64,000 bases of DNA from Tragulus kanchil (Eukaryota > Chordata > Mammalia > Artiodactyla > Tragulidae). A model generated the notes under the pieces. It saw nothing but the letters and a program-made list of their open reading frames with translations, ran no database searches and was not told where the DNA came from. Shown piece by piece: positions 23,121 to 34,673 of the stretch. A program made the translations under genes and the position numbers. Within the stretch, counting starts at the first letter, position 1. Every line of letters starts with the position of its first letter. The DNA lies in assembly GCA_022376925.1 (NCBI GenBank), contig JAIOJX010000031.1:133814854-133878853 (forward strand), read 5' to 3'.

Positions 23121-23455
23121 AATCCCAAGAGTATGAAGAGTTACACCTTTTAAAAGCTCTCCTCTCTCCTGCTACACCTAGGTACTCGCTCTCTCTCTTC
23201 CTCAGATGCCACTATCCAATGGGCTTCTTATGCATGCTTCCAGTGTTTTTTCAAAACCCAGAACACAGGAAAATCTATTGCTGTTTTTCAATATTTCCTC
23301 ACACAAATGATGATGCAATCCTAAGCCACTCTGCATCTGGTGGTTTCACTGGACAATAGATCCTGGGCATTTTCCTTGGCTCAGGCCACACCTTTGTAAG
23401 TAAACTCTGCTCCAGTGACCCACTCTACTCTGTTGCCTGACTCATAGGCTGACTA
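23121..23455. other. Unassigned stretch, no gene seen
   Basis: No recognised repeat. It recurs at 24215-24549 in duplication F. Confidence 0.4.
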
Positions 23456-23790
23456 GGGGACTTCCCTTGTGGTTCAGTGGTAACGAATTCGCCTGCCAGG
23501 GCAGGAGACACGGGTTCCATCCGTGGTCCAGGAAGATCCCACATGCCAAGGAGCAACCAGGCCCATGCGCCACAACTACCCAGCCTGTGCTCTAGAGCCT
23601 GAGAACCAAAACAACTGAGCCCACGCACTGCAACTACTGAAGCCCAGGCAGCCTTGAGCTCGTGCTCAGCAAGAAGAGAAGCCACCCCAAAGAGAAGCCC
23701 ATGCACCGCAACTAGGGAGGAGCCCTCACTCGCCGCAACTAGGCAAAGCCCGGCGCAGCAACAAATAAATGAGTAAATAAACATTTTAAT
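23456..23790 (+). mobile_element. tRNA-derived SINE (CHRL-like)
   Basis: Forward: gggacttcccttgtggttca, body with ccacaactacccagcctgtg, tail aacaaataaatgagtaaata. Second copy at 24550-24884. Confidence 0.8.
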
Positions 23791-25069
23791 GGGTGAAGGG
23801 CACACCGCAACCTGCGTGGGCTACACACACCCTGGGAGCCAGACCCTGGGAGTCAAACGTAAGTTCTCTGGGGAATGATAAGGCCAAGAGAGGCTGTGCG
23901 GAGGATCCGGACAGAAGAGGTCTTTTTTTTTTTTAACCATCCTCTCCTTTAATTCCATACAAATTTTATTTATTATCATTTTTTTTACAGAGTTTTGTTG
24001 TTTACTGACACACATCGACCCAAATGAGCCATTGGTATACAGTGTTGAGGCACTGTTCTAAATGTTTTCCTGAATTTGAGCCTCCTAATTAACATGTAAC
24101 TGCAAAGAGGAACTCCCCTGGGTTAAGACTCTGTGCTTCCCATGCAGGGGGTGCAGGTTCAATCCCTGGTTGGAGAACTAAGATCCCACAAGCCACAAAA
24201 CAACAACAGAAAGAAATCCCAAGAGTATGAAGAGTTACACCTTTAAAAGCTCTCCTCTCTCCTGCTACACCTAGGTACTCGCTCTCTCTCTTCCTCAGAT
24301 GCCACTATCCAATGGGCTTCTTATGCATGCTTCCAGTGTTTTTTCAAAACCCAGAACACAGGAAAATCTATTGCTGTTTTTCAATATTTCCTCACACAAA
24401 TGATGATGCAATCCTAAGCCACTCTGCATCTGGTGGTTTCACTGGACAATAGATCCTGGGCATTTTCCTTGGCTCAGGCCACACCTTTGTAAGTAAACTC
24501 TGCTCCAGTGACCCACTCTACTCTGTTGCCTGACTCATAGGCTGACTAGGGGACTTCCCTTGTGGTTCAGTGGTAACGAATTCGCCTGCCAGGGCAGGAG
24601 ACACGGGTTCCATCCGTGGTCCAGGAAGATCCCACATGCCAAGGAGCAACCAGGCCCATGCGCCACAACTACCCAGCCTGTGCTCTAGAGCCTGAGAACC
24701 AAAACAACTGAGCCCACGCACTGCAACTACTGAAGCCCAGGCAGCCTTGAGCTCGTGCTCAGCAAGAAGAGAAGCCACCCCAAAGAGAAGCCCATGCACC
24801 GCAACTAGGGAGGAGCCCTCACTCGCCGCAACTAGGCAAAGCCCGGCGCAGCAACAAATAAATGAGTAAATAAACATTTTAATGGGTGAAGGGCACACCG
24901 CAACCTGCGTGGGCTACACACACCCTGGGAGCCAGACCCTGGGAGTCAAACGTAAGTTCTCTGGGGAATGATAAGGCCAAGAGAGGCTGTGCGGAGGATC
25001 CGGACAGAAGAGGTCTTTTTTTTTTTTAACCATCCTCTCCTTTAATTCCATACAAATTTTATTTATTAT

Positions 25070-25440
25070 CATTTTTTTTACAGAGTTTTGTTGTTTACTG
25101 ACACACATCGACCCAAATGAGCCATTGGTATACATACGTCCTCCCCTTCTGAACCTCCTCCATCCCCTCCCATCCCATCCCTCCAGGGCAGCAGAGCCCC
25201 TGTCTGAGCTCCCCTAGTCCCACAGCACATTCCCTCCCTCACCCCGATGTCCGGTAAGACTGTTCTCTGTGTTCGCCTCGCCATTGCTGCTCTGCGTCTT
25301 CATTTATCAGCACCATCTGTCTAGAGTCCATACACATGTGTCAGTAGACAACATTTATCTTTCTCTCTGGCATACCGGAGAGGTCATTTGTAACTCATGG
25401 TAACCACACCCACATTCCTCGATGTGATTCTTAATCCCTA
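25070..25440 (-). mobile_element. L1 3' UTR, reverse
   Basis: Antisense L1 3' UTR: T-run, acagagttttgttgtttact, tcccatcccatccctccag. The first bases are also present at 23976-24040 because of duplication F. Confidence 0.65.
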
Positions 25441-25817
25441 CATTCCCCGGAAGCCCTCTAGATGCCCAGCTCCCTGTAAGAGGCTCCACGTTCTCTTTCC
25501 CAAGAGATTCAATTTCCAGCACCCACCCCCCTGTCGTGGGAGCCTGGGGGTAAATTCCAATTCGTGAGCAGGCTCCAGAGAGAAAGTGGGTTCTTCTCTC
25601 CTTGTATTTTTCCCCCTACTTCTTCTTCAGCAATGCTTTTGTGCCACAGGTACCATCTAAAGTGATTTTACTCGGCCATGAGAAGGAATGAAATTGGATC
25701 CTTTGTAGACAGCTGGATGGACCTAGAGACTGTCATACAGAGTTAAGTCAGAAAGAGAAAAAGAAATACTGTATATTAACACATATATGTGGAATCTAGA
25801 AAAATGGTATGAAAGTA

Positions 25818-26015
25818 GAAGTGTTAGTTGCTCCGTAGTGTCCAACTCTTTGCGACCCATGGACATAGCCCACCAGCTCCTCTGTCCAGGGAATTCTCCA
25901 GGCAAGAATCCTGGAGTGGGGAGCCATTCCCTTCTCCAAGAGATCTTTCCCACCCAGGGATCGAGGTCCCACCTGGGTCTCCTGCATGGCAGGTGGATTC
26001 TTTACTGTCTGATGA
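25818..26015 (-). mobile_element. Bov-A/Bov-tA SINE, reverse, inside L1
   Basis: Reverse element: agtgttagttgctccgtagt through ccaggcaagaatcctggagt to ggattctttactgtctga. GTCTGATGATC/T follows both this SINE and the next one, reflecting nested insertion. Second copy at 26907-27104. Confidence 0.9.
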
Positions 26016-26029
26016 TTTTTTTTTAACTT

Positions 26030-26180
26030 TTATTTATTCATTTTTGGCTGTGCTTGGTCTTCATTGATGTGTGGGTTTAGCTGCTCCGTGGTATGTGGGA
26101 TCTTCCCTGATCAGGGATCGAACCTGTGTCTCCTGCATTGGCAGATGGGTTCTTATCCACTGAGCCACAAAGGGAGCCCT
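26030..26180 (-). mobile_element. tRNA-derived SINE, reverse
   Basis: atttttggctgtgcttggtc through an inverted promoter ctgatcagggatcgaacc to ccacaaagggagccc. Second copy at 27119-27269. Confidence 0.75.
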
Positions 26181-27944
26181 GTCTGATGATCTTATTTGTA
26201 AAGCAGAAACAGAGACACAAGCATAGAGAGCAGGCATACGGACACCAAGGGAGGAAGGAGGCGGGGGATGAGTTGGGAGTTTGGGACTGATATATGCATA
26301 CTATTGGTATTCTGTATGAAATAGGTAATGAATGAGAGCCTAACTGTACAGCTCAGGGAACTTTACTCAGTGCTCTGTGGTGGCCTGAACGGAAAGGAAA
26401 TCCCAAAAAAGAGGGATATATGTACACACATAGCTGATTCACTTCCCTGTGCAGCAGAAATGAATGCAACATTCCAAAGCAATTATATTCCAATAAAAAG
26501 TGAACTAAAAAACAATAAGAAAGTGACTTTGGGTGAACAGATGTCTCGGTCCATTCGCACTGCTATAATCAAATACCACAGAGTGGGTCACTTATAAGCA
26601 GAACATTTGTTTCTCACGGTTCTAGAGGCTGGAGGTCCAAGTTCAAGACGGCCGCATGTGTGGTGACTGTGAGGGCTTGCTTCAGTCTTCTTGTATTTGT
26701 CCCCCTACTTCTTCTTCAGCAATGCTTTTGTGCCACAGGTACCATCTAAAGTGATTTTACTCGGCCATGAGAAGGAATGAAATTGGATCCTTTGTAGACA
26801 GCTGGATGGACCTAGAGACTGTCATACAGAGTTAAGTCAGAAAGAGAAAAAGAAATACTGTATATTAACACATATATGTGGAATCTAGAAAAATGGTATG
26901 AAAGTAGAAGTGTTAGTTGCTCCGTAGTGTCCAACTCTTTGCGACCCATGGACATAGCCCACCAGCTCCTCTGTCCAGGGAATTCTCCAGGCAAGAATCC
27001 TGGAGTGGGGAGCCATTCCCTTCTCCAAGAGATCTTTCCCACCCAGGGATCGAGGTCCCACCTGGGTCTCCTGCATGGTAGGTGGATTCTTTACTGTCTG
27101 ATGATTTTTTTTTAACTTTTATTTATTCATTTTTGGCTGTGCTTGGTCTTCATTGATGTGTGGGTTTAGCTGCTCCGTGGTATGTGGGATCTTCCCTGAT
27201 CAGGGATCGAACCTGTGTCTCCTGCATTGGCAGATGGGTTCTTATCCACTGAGCCACAAAGGGAGCCCTGTCTGATGATCTTATTTGTAAAGCAGAAACA
27301 GAGACACAAGCATAGAGAGCAGGCATACGGACACCAAGGGAGGAAGGAGGCGGGGGATGAGTTGGGAGTTTGGGACTGATATATGCATACTATTGGTATT
27401 CTGTATGAAATAGGTAATGAATGAGAGCCTAACTGTACAGCTCAGGGAACTTTACTCAGTGCTCTGTGGTGGCCTGAACGGAAAGGAAATCCCAAAAAAG
27501 AGGGGATATATGTACACACATAGCTGATTCACTTCCCTGTGCAGCAGAAATGAATGCAACATTCCAAAGCAATTATATTCCAATAAAAAGTGAACTAAAA
27601 AACAATAAGAAAGTGACTTTGGGTGAACAGATGTCTCGGTCCATTCGCACTGCTATAATCAAATACCACAGAGTGGGTCACTTATAAGCAGAACATTTGT
27701 TTCTCACGGTTCTAGAGGCTGGAGGTCCAAGTTCAAGACGGCCGCATGTGTGGTGACTGGTGAGGGCTTGCTTCCTGCTCGCTGGATGACTTTTTTCCCA
27801 TGTCCTTACGTGGCCCAGGGTCGGGAGCGTGCTTTAAGGGATCTTTCGCTTTCAATTTTTCTTGGAGGAGCGTTGATGTACATGTTGCATTAGTTTCAGG
27901 TATACAGCAAAGTGTCAGATATATACATAACGTAGGCGTTGGTG

Positions 27945-28155
27945 AAAGTCACTCAGCTGTGTCCAACTCTTCGCGATCCCATGGATGGTAGCCCACCAGG
28001 CTCCTCTGTCCATGGGGTTCTCCAGGCAAAAATACTGGAGTGGGTTGCCATTTCCTTCTCCAGGGGGTCTTCCCCACCCTCAGATTCAGCCCCAGGTCTC
28101 CTGCACTGCAGCAAACTCTTTACCAACTCTACCATCTGAACGACCAGGGAAGAGC
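27945..28155 (-). mobile_element. Bov-A/Bov-tA SINE, reverse
   Basis: Reverse element: agtcactcagctgtgtccaa through ggatggtagcccaccaggct to accatctgaacgaccagg. Confidence 0.93.
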
Positions 28156-28204
28156 CTAGATATATCTATAGTTTCCGTGTTATACAGCATGGCTCTTATT
28201 GATT

Positions 28205-28350
28205 ATCTGTTTTATACAAGATGGTTGGATGGCATCACAGTCGATGGACATGAGTTTGAGCAAGCTCCAGGAGGTGGTGAAGGACAGGGAAGCCTGAGGT
28301 CCATGGGGTCACAAAGACTCAGACACGACTGAGAGATTGAACTGAACTGA
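28205..28350 (+). mobile_element. BovB 3' tail fragment
   Basis: gatggttggatggcatcaca, gacatgagtttgagcaagc and the terminal tgagagattgaactgaactg mark the extreme 3' end of BovB. Confidence 0.85.
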
Positions 28351-28707
28351 TTTTATACAACAGTGTGAAGGGATCTTCTATAATGACAACCATCCCATTC
28401 ATAAGGGCCCCAATTCTATGACCAAGCCATAAAGCCCCCACTTCCAAATATCATTATGTTGGGGGTTAGGATGTCAACATATGAATTTCAACAGGACATA
28501 GATTTTCGATCTATAGCAATAGAAGTTCTAGTTCAATTTGCCACTTTCCATGTGGCAAATTGTACAGGATGCTCTGTGTCCTGTTGAAGAAATCATTGCC
28601 AATCTTAATGTCCCAAAGACATCTTGTTCTTGAATATGCTCTGTTTTATCTTCCTCAGTGAGACCTAAAAACCATCAGGAAATTTACTTGGGGATATGGA
28701 GAGAGGG

Positions 28708-28920
28708 GGCTTCCCAGGTGGCACCAGTGGTAAAGAGTCTGCCTGCCAGTGCAGGCTCCGTTCCCGAGTGCAGAAGACCGCCTGGAGGAGGGCATGTCCA
28801 CCCACTCCAGAGTTCTTGCTGGAAAATCCCGTGGACAGAGCAGCCTGGGAGCTGCAGCCTGTGGGCTGCAGAGTTGGACATGACTGAGGGACTCAACAAC
28901 AGCGTGGTGGGGAAGCGGTC
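28708..28920 (+). mobile_element. Bov-A/Bov-tA SINE, diverged
   Basis: Forward element: gggcttcccaggtggcacca through cacccactccagagttctt. Confidence 0.88.
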
Positions 28921-29089
28921 ACTGGCTAAACAACAACAAAAAAGAAAACAAGTGCACCCTTTCTCCACTGCAATGCTATGTGTGTTTGTTCACACGTCGG
29001 TGGCTTCCTGGGTGTGTGCCTATCTCTTAAATCTGTATTCTGTTTCATCTGTGTATCTGTCTTTTTCTTTTTTTGGCGGGGGGTGGACG

Positions 29090-29348
29090 GGCCACTTCCA
29101 CTGGTCTTTCATTTGTCTAGTTTCATCCATCTTTGTTCTTTGGCCCGTGTGGGCCTCCCATCGCGGTGGCCTCTGTTGTCGCAGAGCACCGGCTCTGGGC
29201 GCATGCGCTCCAGAGCTCCGGCTCGGTAATTGGACACATCGGTCCAGCCGCTCCGCAGCACGTGGGATCTTGCCAGGCCAGGGATCGAACCGGCGCCCCT
29301 TGCACTGCAAGGCGGTGTCCTTACCCCACTGGACCACCAGGGAAGCCC
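29090..29348 (-). mobile_element. CHR-like SINE, reverse
   Basis: Complete reverse element from ccacttccactggtctttc to ggaccaccagggaagccc. GTGTATCTGTCTTT occurs just before the element (29051-29064) and just after it (29349-29362), consistent with a target-site duplication. Confidence 0.9.
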
Positions 29349-29489
29349 TGTGTATCTGTCTTTGTGGCAAACACCACCATATCGGCCCCCTCTCCCAGTT
29401 CAATTCTGGGTTCATTCAGGTGGATTCTCTGCTCATCCGGAAACACGTGGCGGGGGTCCTCTAATGGGGAGAGAGGGACGGTCCCCTCC

Positions 29490-29650
29490 CCCTGGAGCTG
29501 TTGCTCTTTCCTGCCTCTGGAATGTCCAGCCTTCCTTAGCCTCTGGCTCCTTATCCTCCTCCTTCAGCTCTCAGGTCATAGGTCACGCCCTCCAGTGGCC
29601 CTTCCCCTCAGCCTGAAAGAGACGACCGCCAGGATTCCTTCCCATCCTTT
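29490..29650 (+). mobile_element. L2-like remnant
   Basis: Diverged L2 3' pattern (ctctggaatgtccagccttc ... ctctcaggtcataggtcacg). Family call from memory of the consensus. Confidence 0.45.
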
Positions 29651-30076
29651 GATTTTCCTATGCCAAAAAGACGACTGGCCTAGATGCTTGCTTCCTCCGC
29701 GTGCATCTTGGGAGTCTTGTCGGCTTGCAGGAGCGCCCAGGTGGAAAGGCTGACCTGACCCATGCGGTCCCCGCAGGGCCGGCTCCGCGTGCCTGCAGTG
29801 GTTCTTCTGTCTGGGGGTGGCCCAGTGCCTTTTCATTACACATTTAGAGAGACCACAAGTGCTGAAAACTTGGGTTCAGCCCTCAAGGGCCTGAAACGAG
29901 GCCCTCTGGTGGAAGCTGCCTGTGTTCTGAAGCCCCAGAGGGCACGCGGAGGTGACGCAAACCAGGTGGCCGCCCCATAGGTGACCCCAGTCTCCAGGCC
30001 AAAGACACCCCCCACTTACGGGATAAAGCCCATGCTGTGGATCGTGGTGAAATCACCCTTCAAGCCTTTGCACTTT
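29651..30076. other. Unassigned stretch, no gene seen
   Basis: GC-moderate, apparently single-copy. It hosts overlapping frames on both strands but no exon I can support. Confidence 0.4.
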
Positions 30077-30080
30077 GTAT

Positions 30081-30461
30081 TGTTGTGCCGAGAAGAAACA
30101 GAGACCACTCTTAGCAGGAAAAAGCCGAATTAGGAGTCTTTATTGCCGGCAGGCGTCTGTACATAGCCTAAAAGCAGCTCAAATGTGCAGCCCCAACTGA
30201 AAGGGGGTACATGGTTTTATAGGCAATCATTGCATTTTTCACACAATCTTGATTTTCTTACTTCCCTATTTCTCACCACATAAGATTAAGAAGGGGTTGA
30301 TATGGTAGCCTATCTATAGTTAGATCAGAGTCAGTAGCTAAAGCTTAGCAAAGGTTGTTGATTCTAAAACTGAGGGGCTAGGTCTGGGGTCTGTCACATC
30401 GCCTCTGAATCGCCAGCCCCTGTGGTCAATGAAACTAGGTTTTCTATTATCTAGCCTTACA
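30081..30461 (-). mobile_element. Solo LTR (ERV1/gammaretrovirus-like), reverse
   Basis: 381 bp bounded by TG at 30081 and CA at 30461 and flanked by GTAT (30077-30080; 30462-30465), a 4-bp target duplication typical of class I endogenous retroviruses. On the minus strand it carries a TATAAAA box (complement of 30215-30221) and an AATAAA signal (complement of 30139-30144). No internal retroviral sequence adjoins it. Confidence 0.82.
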
Positions 30462-30477
30462 GTATATTTGATCCTCC

Positions 30478-30480
<3 letters not shown>

Positions 30481-30522
<42 letters not shown>
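30481..30522 (+). repeat. (ATT)14 microsatellite
   Basis: Fourteen uninterrupted ATT units, likely polymorphic. Confidence 0.97.
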
Positions 30523-31060
30523 TTGGATCCCCACTATTTTTATCTGTGAAGGCGAAATGCAGCATTTGTGATTGGCTTCCTCCAGCCTCCTCCGGGAAGT
30601 GCAGAAGAAGGCATTTGTATTCATTTGTCATCCTAAGGCTCCTTGCCTGGCAGATTATAAATAGCTCCTTAAAATGCAGGCATCGTTCTGGGGCTTGACT
30701 TGGTAACATATTTAGGAGAACAGAGGTCTCAGAAAAGGCACCCAAAAGGGTAATGTTCCAGATGCCCAGTTCCTCCTTTACCTCTGGGTGATGCAGACAT
30801 TTCTTTGTCTCTTTCCAGAACTTTTCATGGCATGTTATCATCATATTAATATGATCGTTCAGTAATTAGCACATACTGACGTGGGAGCCATTGTTCTAAG
30901 TATTTTCCCTGCCTTGAGTCATATGATCTATATATACGTACAATTTTAAGTAAGTAATATGGTAATGTGTTTAAAATTTATACATACATAAGGAGAGGTT
31001 TCAGTTTCACGCCCACACCCTAGAACTCCGTTTTTGGTGGTTGTTGTTTGGTGGGGGTTT
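30523..31060. other. Unassigned stretch, no gene seen
   Basis: Apparently single-copy. The 108-codon minus frame at 30518-30844 lacks any recognised domain. Confidence 0.4.
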
Positions 31061-31074
31061 TTTTGTTTGGGGGT

Positions 31075-31207
31075 GTTTGTTTGCTTTTTGCTGCAAAGCA
31101 GGAAGCATGCAAGATCTTAGTTCCTCACCCAGGGTTGGAACCTGATTCTCGCCCGCCCACCTGCGTGGAAGTGCAGGGTCTCAACCACCGGACCATCAGG
31201 GAAGTTC
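31075..31207 (-). mobile_element. tRNA-derived SINE, reverse
   Basis: Inverted head gaccatcagggaagttcc and inverted promoter ctcacccagggttggaacc. Confidence 0.7.
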
Positions 31208-32215
31208 CTACTTCATGTTTGTTTTGTGGGGGGGCGGGTGCCCTCCCTTGGAGGTTACCACTTTTATGAGTCTCTTGTGGACTGTTCTACTGTTTATACA
31301 AAGAAACACAATAAGATAGGAACACCTGTTCTTATTTTGACATGTTCTCACACAGAAGTTTAAATTCTTGTACACAGGTTCTGCATTTTACCTTTTTCCA
31401 CTTTAAGACTGAGTCCTGGGAAATTGTCCATTTAGGTAACTAGAGCTTCTTAATTCTCTCTTTTTAAGATATACATCTGGTCGAATTATCTGGAAGTACC
31501 ATCGTTTATTTATCCAGTCCTTTATAAACCGAGACTTGATTTATCTCCATCTGATAAGTACATTTAGCAAGGGAGCTTTACAAACCAAATAGATTTCCTT
31601 CCTTCCTCCTCCTGCTCCCCCACCCCCCCATCAGATCCAGCCTACACAGAAGACTTGAGTCTATTTTCCTGAAGGGATCATGAGGAAAGTCACCATCTGT
31701 TAATCCAGTCTGCATCGCAAGGAGAAAGAAAATTGTCTCCTGGGGGTGAGACCTCCTCTCAGAAAGGGGGATTCCTGAGCGTCTCAGCAGTGAGGCAGTG
31801 AGAAATTCTACCTGTCCTGGTTCTGATGCGCACATGACAGGCCTCGCTCCTGCCTCTGAGAAGCAAAGAAGGGATTTAACGGAAGGACACATACTGGGAG
31901 TAAATGGCAGGGTGCAGGGGACAGCTGGAGAATGTGAGCTGGCAGGAAGCCAATGATACACAGCAGAGAGAATGTTAAGTCACGTGCAGCCGCCCAGGCC
32001 AGGAAGCTGCCCGGCCCCAGCCCCCTGGTCACTCCTTCCACTCAGCACCAAACCAAAGAAACTTTCGCCCTTGAAATTCTGCTCTGAATTTCCAATGTCC
32101 TTGCCTCTTTCCTGCCTCATTCAAAGCCCCAGGAGGAAGCATTCAGTTGACTGAGAGAGTGAGAAGAAAGCAGGTCTTGCTGCAGTTAAGTCTTCCTAAT
32201 AAATCAGACAGTAGC
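31208..32215. other. Unassigned stretch with possible old LINE remnants
   Basis: No gene recognised. From 31661 it is repeated in duplication H. The 127-codon minus frame at 31578-31961 is changed in the second copy by a single G deletion, which argues against coding. Confidence 0.4.
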
Positions 32216-33876
32216 CAGACTCCCCTAGTGGCCCAGGGGTTAAGCTTCTGCCTTCCAATGCAGGGGGCATGGGTTCAATCCCTGGTGGGGGAACTAGATC
32301 CCACATGTTGCCTAGCCAAAAAAAAAAAAAAGTCAGACAATAGTTCCCACCAGTGTGCTTAAAATAGGTTTAACTAATGCCAGTTGAGGGTTTCCTGCAG
32401 GAAGCCCCCCAAACACCGCATCTGGTCTGTAGTCTTTATACAGGCTGAAGTCTGCAGAGGGCGTTCTGAGAAGTGGCAGCTTTCCACGGCCACCCTGACC
32501 CCGAGGACCAGAGAAATTCCTTCACGGAGCAGGAGCCCTGGTGAGCCACAGATGTCTAACAGCTTTAGGAACACTGACTTCCTGTTTATTCAATTTTGTC
32601 AAATTAAAATTTGTCAGATACTCTTTTACTGCATATGGAATCATCACACGGCATCTTTCTACTTGGCTCTGTTCATAGGATAAATCTCATTAATGATTTC
32701 CAAATATTACTGTCCTTCCATTTCTAGAATAAATCCACATAGTCACAAAGTATTACCTTTTGAAATCTACAGAGCGTTTTTCAAGGGATCATGAGGAAAG
32801 TCACCATCTGTTAATCCAGTCTGCATCGCAAGGAGAAAGAAAATTGTCTCCTGAGGGTGAGACCTCCTCTCAGAAAGGGGGATTCCTGAGCGTCTCAGCA
32901 GTGAGGCAGTGAGAAATTCTACCTGTCCTGGTTCTGATGCGCACATGACAGGCCTCGCTCCTGCCTCTGAGAAGCAAAGAAGGATTTAACGGAAGGACAC
33001 ATACTGGGAGTAAATGGCAGGGTGCAGGGGACAGCTGGAGAATGTGAGCTGGCAGGAAGCCAATGATACACAGCAGAGAGAATGTTAAGTCACGTGCAGC
33101 CGCCCAGGCCAGGAAGCTGCCCGGCCCCAGCCCCCTGGTCACTCCTTCCACTCAGCACCAAACCAAAGAAACTTTCGCCCTTGAAATTCTGCTCTGAATT
33201 TCCAATGTCCTTGCCTCTTTCCTGCCTCATTCAAAGCCCCAGGAGGAAGCATTCAGTTGACTGAGAGAGTGAGAAGAAAGCAGGTCTTGCTGCAGTTAAG
33301 TCTTCCTAATAAATCAGACAGTAGCCAGACTCCCCTAGTGGCCCAGGGGTTAAGCTTCTGCCTTCCAATGTAGGGGGCATGGGTTCAATCCCTGGTGGGG
33401 GAACTAGATCCCACATGTTGCCTAGCCAAAAAAAAAAAAAAGTCAGACAATAGTTCCCACCAGTGTGCTTAAAATAGGTTTAACTAATGCCAGTTGAGGG
33501 TTTCCTGCAGGAAGCCCCCCAAACACCGCATCTGGTCTGTAGTCTTTATACAGGCTGAAGTCTGCAGAGGGCGTTCTGAGAAGTGGCAGCTTTCCACGGC
33601 CACCCTGACCCCGAGGACCAGAGAAATTCCTTCACGGAGCAGGAGCCCTGGTGAGCCACAGATGTCTAACAGCTTTAGGAACACTGACTTCCTGTTTATT
33701 CAATTTTGTCAAATTAAAATTTGTCAGATACTCTTTTACTGCATATGGAATCATCACATGGCATCTTTCTACTTGGCTCTGTTCATGGGATAAATCTCAT
33801 TAATGATTTCCAAATATTACTGTCCTTCCATTTCTAGAATAAATCCACATAGTCACAAAGTATTACCTTTTGAAAT
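31661..33876. repeat. Tandem duplication H (about 1110 bp)
   Basis: About 31661-32766 recurs at about 32772-33876. Offsets are 1111 at the start and 1110 at the end. The first copy ends at ccttttgaaat. Confidence 0.95.
32220..32325 (+). mobile_element. tRNA-derived SINE
   Basis: Forward: ctcccctagtggcccagggg, promoter atgggttcaatccctggtgg, A13 tail. Second copy at 33330-33435. Confidence 0.75.
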
Positions 33877-33907
33877 ACGGCTGGGATTGGCATGCTAGCA
33901 CAGGCTG

Positions 33908-34115
33908 AAAGTGTTAGTCACTCAGTCCTGTCCAACTCTTGTGACCCCAAGGATCATATACCCCTAGGCTCCTCTGTCCATGGGATTCTCCAGTTAAGAA
34001 TACTGAAGTGGGTAGCCATACCCTCCTCCAGGGGATCTTCCCCACCCCAAGGATTGAACTCAGGTCTCCTGCATCTCAGGCAGACTCTTTACCATCTCAG
34101 CCACCAGGGAAGCCC
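33908..34115 (-). mobile_element. Bov-A/Bov-tA SINE, reverse
   Basis: Reverse element: gaaagtgttagtcactcagt through cctctgtccatgggattctc to ccaccagggaagccc. Confidence 0.93.
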
Positions 34116-34294
34116 ACTCCAAAAGAGGGAGGCACACTCTGAAAAAAAACTGAAGAGTTCTGAATTTCTGAGCTTAAGAAACAACACACTGCAATCCAAT
34201 ATGATGACCCCATTGTGTGGTTAAAAGTGGCCAGTGGAACTAGGGAACTGAATTTTGCATCTTATTTGCGTATTTTTAAATGTTTGTTTCTATT

Positions 34295-34432
34295 TCTTTT
34301 TTTGGCTGGTTGGTTGTTTTTGGCTGAGCCATGAGGCATGTGGGGATCTTAGTTTCCAGACCAGGGACAGAACCTGCACCCCCTGCATTGGAAGCTCAGA
34401 GTCTTAACTACTGGACCACTGGGAAGTCCCAC
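34295..34432 (-). mobile_element. tRNA-derived SINE, reverse
   Basis: tttttggctgagccatgagg, inverted promoter cagaccagggacagaacc, head ccactgggaagtccc. Confidence 0.75.
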
Positions 34433-34673
34433 CTTCTTTTTTTTAACTTTTATGGTAAAATACGCATAACATGATACTTGCCTGAAATCTTCCCTTTCTG
34501 AGCATACGATTCAGTGGCACTAATTACATTCAAGCGGTGGTATAACCATCACCACCAGAATGTTCCCATCACCCCAGACTAAAACTTCAGGTCCCCTAAA
34601 TACTAACTCCCATTCCCCCATCCCCATCCCAGGGGAAATGGTAGCTGCTCCTATCAGTGGAAGCCTATAGTAT

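Larger units (their letters stand above)
22946..25133. repeat. Tandem duplication F (about 1093 bp)
   Basis: 22946-24040 recurs at 24041-25133, nearly base for base (cctttt versus ccttt at the start of ctaaaagctc). The first copy ends at attggtatac, which continues as atacgtcctcc only after the second copy. Confidence 0.96.
25650..26515 (+). mobile_element. L1 ORF2 end and 3' UTR, interrupted by two SINEs
   Basis: Forward L1 blocks 25650-25805 (ctggatggacctagagactg) and 26185-26515 (ggaactttactcagtgctc, attccaataaaaagtgaac) flank SINE insertions at 25818 and 26030. Second copy at 26739-27605. Confidence 0.8.
25590..27774. repeat. Tandem duplication G (about 1090 bp)
   Basis: About 25590-26683 recurs at 26684-27774. 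Copy 2 starts with a garbled agtcttcttgtatttgtcc against gttcttctctccttgtattt, and copy 1 ends with gtgactgtgaggg where copy 2 has gtgactggtgaggg. Confidence 0.95.
27616..28515. mobile_element. Ancient mammalian repeat, interrupted by younger elements
   Basis: ccattcgcactgctataatc, cacggttctagaggctggag and, after the SINE and BovB insertions, ggttaggatgtcaacatatg form one old dispersed repeat whose family name I cannot fix. A relative lies at 35850-36030; its first part also occurs at 26527-26683. Confidence 0.5.

Noticed and set aside
28658..29753. Plus-strand open frames of 268 and 206 codons
   Set aside because: They run through a Bov-A SINE, L1-like sequence and a reverse CHR-like SINE; the translation is repeat-derived.
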